From a virus: DNA of 20,094 nucleotides. Location: IMG/VR virus record IMGVR_UViG_3300023278_001734, positions 2,364 to 22,457 of that record; one strand, given 5' to 3'. Both the position numbers and the translations under genes were made by a program. Numbering within the stretch: the first letter of the stretch is position 1; every line of letters starts with the position of its first letter. The notes below the pieces were generated by a model. The model worked only from the letters and a program-made list of their open reading frames with translations. It ran no database searches and had not been told where the DNA came from. Positions 15,458-20,094 of this stretch are shown piece by piece.

Positions 15458-15939
15458 GCGATTTAAAATTAGTACAGGGGATCGACGACCGCTGGGATCT
15501 CGACTTCGACGCCGTAGTGCAGGACCTGGTCCTGACCGACGACATCGAAACCAGTGTTACGATCTCCGTGGAAACCATCGCGCGCGCTAAAACCGGGGAC
15601 GACATCCCGGACGGCACGGACAGGAAACGCGGATTTTGGGGCGACGACTTCCTGGAGGAACCAGAGGACACGATCGGATCCCGTCTGTGGTTGCTCACGC
15701 GATCCAAGATGACGTCAGACATACTTTCGAAGGTGCGTACGCTGTTCGACGAGTGCCTGTCGTGGATGGTCCTCGACGGCGTGGCGACCAGCGCGAGAAC
15801 GCAGGCCGCACTGTATTCCGACGAGGTGATCGCGATTCGTACGGAGATCGTGAAACCGGATGGCACGACAGAGACGTTCCCGTTCTTTTTCAACTGGCAG
15901 GCTCAGGAGCTGAGACGGGCAACCGAGGAGGATTTGTAA
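15454..15939 (+). CDS. Baseplate wedge protein (Mu gp46-like, gp25 class)
   Basis: This 161-residue protein has the Mu gp46 pattern: a start LVQGIDDRWDLDFDAVVQDLVLTDDIETSVTISVETIARAK. The hallmark DRKRGFWGDDF ... TIGSRLWLLTRSKMTSDILSKVRTLFDECLSWMVLDGVA follows, and then FPFFFNWQAQEL at the end. The protein is the wedge component corresponding to T4 gp25, which links the central hub to the surrounding wedge proteins and starts sheath assembly. The gene order gp45-gp46-gp47 is as in Mu. It overlaps the spike gene by 4 bp and its own 3' end carries the GAGGAGG site (15925-15931) for the next gene. Confidence 0.92.
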   Translation: MSDLKLVQGIDDRWDLDFDAVVQDLVLTDDIETSVTISVETIARAKTGDDIPDGTDRKRGFWGDDFLEEPEDTIGSRLWLLTRSKMTSDILSKVRTLFDECLSWMVLDGVATSARTQAALYSDEVIAIRTEIVKPDGTTETFPFFFNWQAQELRRATEEDL

Positions 15940-15940
15940 T

Positions 15941-17050
15941 ATGGCATGGCAATCTCAAACACTGGCCGAATTAATCGCGCGCGTGGAGCAGGATTTCAGT
16001 GCCCGTTTTTTCGGCACGTCTGCCCCCCTGCGTCGTAGTGTCCTAAAAGTACTCGCGCGCGTGTGGGCCGCGATCGTGTTCCTGCTGACCCTGCTCCTTG
16101 AGTGGATTTACAGGAATAGTTTCGTGCACCTGTGTGATCCTGATCAGGTGCCACTACACGGAATTCCTATCGGCATCTACCAGACGCCATCGCAATTCGC
16201 CAGCGGGCCAGTGAAGGCCACCGGAACGATCGGGGAAACCGTCGACCAGGGCACGATCATTCAGGACATCGACGGAAACCTCGAATACGAAACCGTCCAG
16301 GATTATGACTTCGACGAAAACGGAGAGGCCGTGCTGGAAATTACCAGCCTCGACGGAGGTACCGAGTATAACCAGTTGGCTGATACGATCATGGAATTCC
16401 AGTCGTCGAATCCAAACTGGGACACCGAAGTCGTTGTACAGGAGGATGGACTCGCAGGCGGTGACGACCAGGAAGATCTAGAGGACGAGCGGGCACGGAT
16501 ACTTTACAAAAAGCAGAACCCTCCACAGGGGGGAGCCGACGCGGATTACGTCCAGAGGGTCACGGCGCTACCGAATATCACGCAGGCGTGGGTCCTCGGT
16601 GGATACCCGCAGGCGAACAACGTGCAGGTGGTGCTCGCTGACTACGATAAGGTGGAGCTGACGCCACCGCAGCCACCCACGGTCGCAGACGCTGACGTGG
16701 AGCGCGCACAGGAGTCGATTACGGATCCCACGTGGAAACCTGTGACGGCCGTGCCGATCGCATCCAGCTGCATTCCAGCGAACGTGGTGGTGGGCGCGCG
16801 CATACGTCCGAACACGTCGCAGAATAGAGACGCAGCGAACCGAGAGATCCGGGCGCTGTTCATCCAGACGGGAACCCCGAATAAGTCGATCCCTGACGAG
16901 ACTATCACGGCAGCCATAACAAAAGTGTACTCCATCGAAGCCGCCGAACTCGACCAGCTGCTGCAGGACGACGTGCCGGTCGAGGCCGTCACACTCGGAT
17001 TTAAGGGTGTCGCGTGGCTCTCTGGTTCCACGTACGGGGATTTGGTGTAA
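15941..17050 (+). CDS. Baseplate J-like wedge protein (Mu gp47-like)
   Basis: The gene encodes 369 residues. The start WQSQTLAELIARVEQDFSARFFGTSAPLRRSVLKVLARVWAAIVFLL, followed by LYRN-like LEWIYRNSFVHLCDPDQV, is typical of baseplate J. Then come the central beta domain (ASGPVKATGTIGETVDQGTIIQDIDG and AVLEITSLDGGTEYNQLADTIMEF) and the conserved GGDDQEDLEDERARILYKKQNPPQGGADADYVQRVTALPNITQAWVLGGYP. The protein forms the outer wedges of the baseplate, like T4 gp6 and P2 gpJ. GAGGAGG lies 9 bases before ATG 15941. A gap of 3 bp separates it from the gp48-like gene. Confidence 0.94.
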   Translation: MAWQSQTLAELIARVEQDFSARFFGTSAPLRRSVLKVLARVWAAIVFLLTLLLEWIYRNSFVHLCDPDQVPLHGIPIGIYQTPSQFASGPVKATGTIGETVDQGTIIQDIDGNLEYETVQDYDFDENGEAVLEITSLDGGTEYNQLADTIMEFQSSNPNWDTEVVVQEDGLAGGDDQEDLEDERARILYKKQNPPQGGADADYVQRVTALPNITQAWVLGGYPQANNVQVVLADYDKVELTPPQPPTVADADVERAQESITDPTWKPVTAVPIASSCIPANVVVGARIRPNTSQNRDAANREIRALFIQTGTPNKSIPDETITAAITKVYSIEAAELDQLLQDDVPVEAVTLGFKGVAWLSGSTYGDLV

Positions 17051-17053
17051 TAC

Positions 17054-18031
17054 GTGGCGATACCAATACTACAGACCATCACTCCAGATGTTGCGAACCC
17101 AGGGCTGCGCGTGCGGTGTACTGGGTTTAATCTGGATAGCGGGGATGTAGTACTGCAGATCAACGGTGGCACCGTCGTGGAGCCGTCCGCGTCGTCCACC
17201 GATACGGAACTGGAGTTTATAGTCCCGTATAGTTCAGCGTCCGGAAAAGGCGAAGTCCGTATCCAGAACGGAGATGGAACGAGTCGCGCGCTGACGTTCG
17301 TGATCACAGACGATCCGATGCTGGGATTCACTGTCTGCCTGCCCGGAAAGACTGCCGACGAATACCGGGACCAGTCCATACAGCTGCAGCCAGAGGGCAG
17401 GCCGTGGTCGCTGAACCCGCTGTCCAACTGGATGAAACTCATGGGCGCCGTGTGCGAGGAGATCGCCCGCGTGCGCGCGCGTGCCTGTGAACTGCGCACG
17501 GAACTGGTACCGAGTAAAACAGTAAACCTGTTACCGGATTTTGAGACGGAACTGGGGCTGCCAGAACCGTGTAACCTGAACGCGCCCACCGATTTCGAAT
17601 CCCGCAGGGACGAGGTGGTTAGGAAAACCGCAGCCGTAGGCGGAAACTCGATCGAGTATTACCGATCGCTGGCCGCGAAGTTGGGTGTCGAGGTCGTGAT
17701 TTACGAGGACACTGGCACCGAGTCGTTCCTGTGCGGCCGGAACGTATCCGGGGACGCGATAAACGGCACGATTTTTCTGTTCACGTGGTACGTGGAGGTT
17801 CAGAATTATACGGTGAACGTTTTCCAGTGCGGCCAGAACCAGTCGGGAACGCCGCTCCGGTGGTGGGGCGCCGAAGAATTAGAGTGTTTTTTCAATATTT
17901 TAAAACAGAGCCATACGAATGTGGTAATTAAATTCGCCGACCAGGATTGGATTTGCACGCCTGATTCCGGCGAAATAATTGTATCCAATGCGTCAGATGG
18001 TGATATTATAGTCAACGTACCGGAGGTTTAA
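17054..18031 (+). CDS. gp48-like baseplate/tail protein with N-terminal IPT/TIG Ig-like domain
   Basis: At 325 residues this is longer than usual for the group. The first 88 residues look like an IPT/TIG fold: PILQTITPDVANPGLRVRCTGFNL, then DVVLQINGGTVV, TELEFIVPYSSASGKGEVRIQNGDGTSRALTFVI. The rest, starting near residue 95, follows the Mu gp48 (DUF2313) pattern: SIQLQPEGRPWSLNP, then the helix LMGAVCEEIARVRARACELRTELVPSKTVNLLPDFETELGLPE, DEVVRKTAAVGGNSIEYYRSLAAKLGVEVVIYED, and a late LECFFNILKQSHTNVVIKF. gp48-type proteins connect the wedges to the fibres. Such added Ig-like domains in virions often bind cell-surface sugars. GTG 17054 is the first in-frame start after the gp47 stop and the ribosome site is weak. 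Confidence 0.84.
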   Translation: MAIPILQTITPDVANPGLRVRCTGFNLDSGDVVLQINGGTVVEPSASSTDTELEFIVPYSSASGKGEVRIQNGDGTSRALTFVITDDPMLGFTVCLPGKTADEYRDQSIQLQPEGRPWSLNPLSNWMKLMGAVCEEIARVRARACELRTELVPSKTVNLLPDFETELGLPEPCNLNAPTDFESRRDEVVRKTAAVGGNSIEYYRSLAAKLGVEVVIYEDTGTESFLCGRNVSGDAINGTIFLFTWYVEVQNYTVNVFQCGQNQSGTPLRWWGAEELECFFNILKQSHTNVVIKFADQDWICTPDSGEIIVSNASDGDIIVNVPEV

Positions 18032-18034
18032 TCG

Positions 18035-18916
18035 ATGGGCATTCCAGAAGGCGCAGACAAACGGATATTTTTCCCGATCAAGAATAACGATCCGTTCACG
18101 TTGTTAGAGGGCCAGTTCGGCATTACCGATGTGGCCACTGGCAGCAAGGCGTATTATCGACCGCATAGGACCCCGGCAGAAACTGAGGCGGGAGATCCTG
18201 TTCCTGATCCTATTCTATTCGGGACGAACGTAACCCCACAGAACTCAGTAGGCGAAGTACCCGCAGGACTGATTAACGGTTCTAATACCGTGTTCACCAC
18301 ATCGCAGGACGTTCAGAATCCAGCAACGGCCCTATTGGATGTTAACGGGGTTCTCAGGCAGGATCTGACCATCGTTGGAGACACCATCACGCTGGACTTC
18401 GCACCAGCTGCTGGCAGTAGTATCTATATCGTATTCGGGATTTCGCTTACAGGAGGGGTTTCGACGTTCAACGGACGATCCGGCACCGTGCTCCCGCTTG
18501 CTGGCGACTATCCCACGTCGCTAACCAGTGACGATTCTGACTGGGGGGGGCCGACAACTAAAGATTCGTTGAACGCTTCCAAGGCAGCGGTTGGTTCGTT
18601 ATCTTCACCCAGCGGTGAGGTAGTAAACGTTGCGTCATTTCAGGCCACGGCAGCGAGTCGCATACTTTATGTGGACCGAACCGTAACCGGAGAGTGCGCG
18701 ATTGAAATTTCCAGTGCATTAATCGCGTTGGCTCAAGTTGATCTGATAATCATCGATCGTGGTGCAAACGCAAGCATAAATAAAATTATCATTACCACCG
18801 AGGGTGCCGAGACAATCAACGGGGATTCCGCGGGCGCTGAGATAATTGCAGACCGTGGGGTTGTAAGGTTGCTCATGGATGGAAATAACGTGCACATTAC
18901 AGGAGGTGCAGCATGA
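18035..18916 (+). CDS. Tail fibre protein
   Basis: This 293-residue protein starts 3 bp after the gp48-like stop, with GGAGG 8 bases upstream. Residues 1-80 probably attach to the baseplate. Residues about 80-138 (LINGSNTVFTTSQDVQNPATALLDVNGVLRQ ... GDTITLDFAPAAGSSIYIVFG) form a beta domain common in phage virion proteins. STFNGRSGTVLPLAGDYPTSLTSDDSDW (about 143-170) is a recognisable fibre repeat motif. Residues 180-293 are beta-rich and end in ITGGAA. It probably binds the host receptor; the target is unknown. A run of eight G (18543-18550) sits after W170. The protein is short for a fibre, and no fibre chaperone gene follows directly. Base composition becomes more AT-rich from about 17900. 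Confidence 0.75.
   Translation: MGIPEGADKRIFFPIKNNDPFTLLEGQFGITDVATGSKAYYRPHRTPAETEAGDPVPDPILFGTNVTPQNSVGEVPAGLINGSNTVFTTSQDVQNPATALLDVNGVLRQDLTIVGDTITLDFAPAAGSSIYIVFGISLTGGVSTFNGRSGTVLPLAGDYPTSLTSDDSDWGGPTTKDSLNASKAAVGSLSSPSGEVVNVASFQATAASRILYVDRTVTGECAIEISSALIALAQVDLIIIDRGANASINKIIITTEGAETINGDSAGAEIIADRGVVRLLMDGNNVHITGGAA
18543..18550 (+). repeat. G8 homopolymer tract inside the tail fibre gene
   Basis: Eight consecutive G bases encode part of W170-G171-G172. Loss or gain of one G puts a stop codon within about 3-10 codons, which would remove the last 120 residues. The last seven bases are also in register as G_GGG_GGG for a -1 ribosomal slip, which would end after three more codons at TAA. 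Confidence 0.75.
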
Positions 18917-19752
18917 TCAGAATAGGAGCGTCGCCGCAATCGTTCGAGCTGGACGTCAGCCAGGGGCGTGTGCCAGGGAACGGAGTAGAGGACAAATTTG
19001 GCGGCAACAATTCTCTGTCACTCGGGGCTGCCAAGCAAACATTATGCGAGGGTTGTGTTGGGCTGTACTCGTATTCCGCTGTTGGTGCAGCAGACATTAT
19101 CAGTGTCAGTAGCGACAATGCTGGTGACAATACCACGCTTGAAATTGAAGGGGCGGATATAGATGGAAATCTTCATACGCAGGATTTGGTTCTAAACGGT
19201 CAAACCCGTGTAGCGCTGACTACGCCTCTATGGAGAGTGTGGAGGATGCAGGTAAAAGACCTTGACCATACCACTGGGGTGGCTGGGGTCGTTTACATCT
19301 ATACGGGCACCACTGAAACCGCTGGGGTACCGCCAGCGCCAGCGGAAAAGGGACGCATCACGGACGGCGACAACCAGACCTTGATGTCCTTGTACACCGT
19401 CCCCCTTGGCTATGTAGGGTTTCTGTACCGTGGGGAGCTGGGCATCAATGACACTTCTGCGGGAACAGATTCGTGCAAACTGCACTACCGCTCCCGACGC
19501 GTGGCGTCGATATTCAAAACCAAAAAGAACATTGACTGTGTAGCAACGGGGTCGTCTATTTTTCAGGACAAGCGCAGTTTTCCGGATCCGATACCGGCAT
19601 TAACCGACATCGAAATCACTAAAATTAGTGCAACTGCAGCGATGGGAGCATGGGCGGCATTTGACATATTACTCGTGGAAGAAGGCCAGCTTGACCCGGC
19701 TTACCTGAACGCTATCAGACAACCGTCTGTGATGCCAGACCCACCGGCGTAA
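18913..19752 (+). CDS. Probable distal virion protein, unrecognised at family-name level
   Basis: A 279-residue, beta-rich protein starts at ATG 18913, with AGGAGGT 5 bases upstream and a 4-bp overlap with the fibre gene (ATGA). The layout recalls a type of phage structural protein I have no name for: an SVSSDNAGDNTTLEIEGADIDGNLHTQDLVLNGQTRVALTTPLWRVWRMQV region, then VYIYTG, then GDNQTLMSLYTVPLGYVGFLYRGELGI. The end (TDIEITKISATAAMGAWAAFDILLVEE) has a similar strand pattern. No catalytic motif or signal peptide is visible. Its position in the fibre region and strong ribosome site suggest a tail tip, fibre-linked or other virion role. The function is not established. Confidence 0.7.
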   Translation: MIRIGASPQSFELDVSQGRVPGNGVEDKFGGNNSLSLGAAKQTLCEGCVGLYSYSAVGAADIISVSSDNAGDNTTLEIEGADIDGNLHTQDLVLNGQTRVALTTPLWRVWRMQVKDLDHTTGVAGVVYIYTGTTETAGVPPAPAEKGRITDGDNQTLMSLYTVPLGYVGFLYRGELGINDTSAGTDSCKLHYRSRRVASIFKTKKNIDCVATGSSIFQDKRSFPDPIPALTDIEITKISATAAMGAWAAFDILLVEEGQLDPAYLNAIRQPSVMPDPPA

Positions 19753-19766
19753 GGAGAAACTGAATA

Positions 19767-20094
19767 ATGGCACAGCCAAAAGTTACAGACAATGACGTCA
19801 CGTTCGCTGCTGAAATAGGCGACGCCATATCCATCCACACCGACCCAATCGAGGACGCGCCGGATGATTTGAGCGCGTTGGGGACGGAACTACTGACTAA
19901 TGGGAACTTTGATAATGGGTTAACCGGATGGACTGTAAACGAAACAGCTCCCGGCACAATTACGGTGACCAATGGTGAGTGCAGGTTCCTTTCGCCAGCT
20001 GGCGAAAATATTGATATGAATCAGTTGATATTGCAGATTGGAAAGCCCAGTCGTATCGAAATAAATGTTACCGATTCTACATCTGGGACATTGG
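19767..20094 (+). CDS. Possible tail adhesin with carbohydrate-binding-like start (3' partial)
   Basis: ATG 19767 follows the previous stop by 14 bp, with AAGGAG 10 bases upstream. The frame stays open to the window end (109 codons). The N-terminus is MAQPKVTDNDVTFAAEIGDA. From residue 40 the pattern TELLTNGNFDNGLTGWTVNE, then GTITVTNGECRFLSP, and a later strand SRIEINVTDSTSG resembles the galactose-binding-like (CBM4/9-type) jelly rolls often found in phage tail and fibre proteins. These bind sugars or form structural sandwich domains. Only the first part is visible, so the full domain set, length and role are unknown. Confidence 0.65.
   Translation, partial: MAQPKVTDNDVTFAAEIGDAISIHTDPIEDAPDDLSALGTELLTNGNFDNGLTGWTVNETAPGTITVTNGECRFLSPAGENIDMNQLILQIGKPSRIEINVTDSTSGTL

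Overview
The window is the late structural region of a tailed, contractile-tail bacteriophage or prophage. It carries about 23 genes, all on the + strand and packed end to end with 1-8 bp overlaps or very short gaps. I see no tRNA, CRISPR array, insertion sequence, integrase, lysis gene or clear promoter or terminator. The genes use strong Shine-Dalgarno sites, ATG or GTG starts and ATGA/GTGA junctions, which fits one polycistronic late transcript. The host cannot be named from the sequence; a Gram-negative host is a guess based on the phage families.

Positions 1-7143 are a lambda-type DNA-packaging and head module, in lambda order. It holds the large terminase (GpA type, 5' end outside the window), a gpW-like protein, the portal (gpB), an S49 head protease (gpC) with an in-frame nested scaffold (Nu3-like), a head decoration protein (gpD), the major capsid protein (gpE), an FI-position protein and an FII-like head-tail attachment protein. 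Positions 7140-18031 are a Mu-type contractile tail module, in Mu order. It holds the tail terminator (gp37 position), a DUF2635 protein (gp38), sheath (L), tube (M), tail chaperone (gp41), tape measure, N, the hub P, spike gp45, gp46, baseplate J/gp47 and gp48. Positions 18035-20094 hold a tail fibre and two further probable distal virion proteins, the last cut by the window edge.

The points most worth a second look are these. A probable programmed -1 frameshift lies in the tail chaperone gene, with two in-register slippery heptamers (T7 and G7) 12 bases apart. It would add a 53-residue out-of-frame extension that exactly fills the gap before the tape measure gene. The lambda-head/Mu-tail mosaic is clear. 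The gp48-like baseplate protein carries an N-terminal IPT/TIG Ig-like domain. A G8 tract lies inside the tail fibre gene. A Nu3-like internal start lies in the protease gene. GGATCC occurs 22 times in 20 kb, several times more than expected.

Nothing here looks like a wholly new biological system. The region is a well-organised virion assembly line with several unusual local features.
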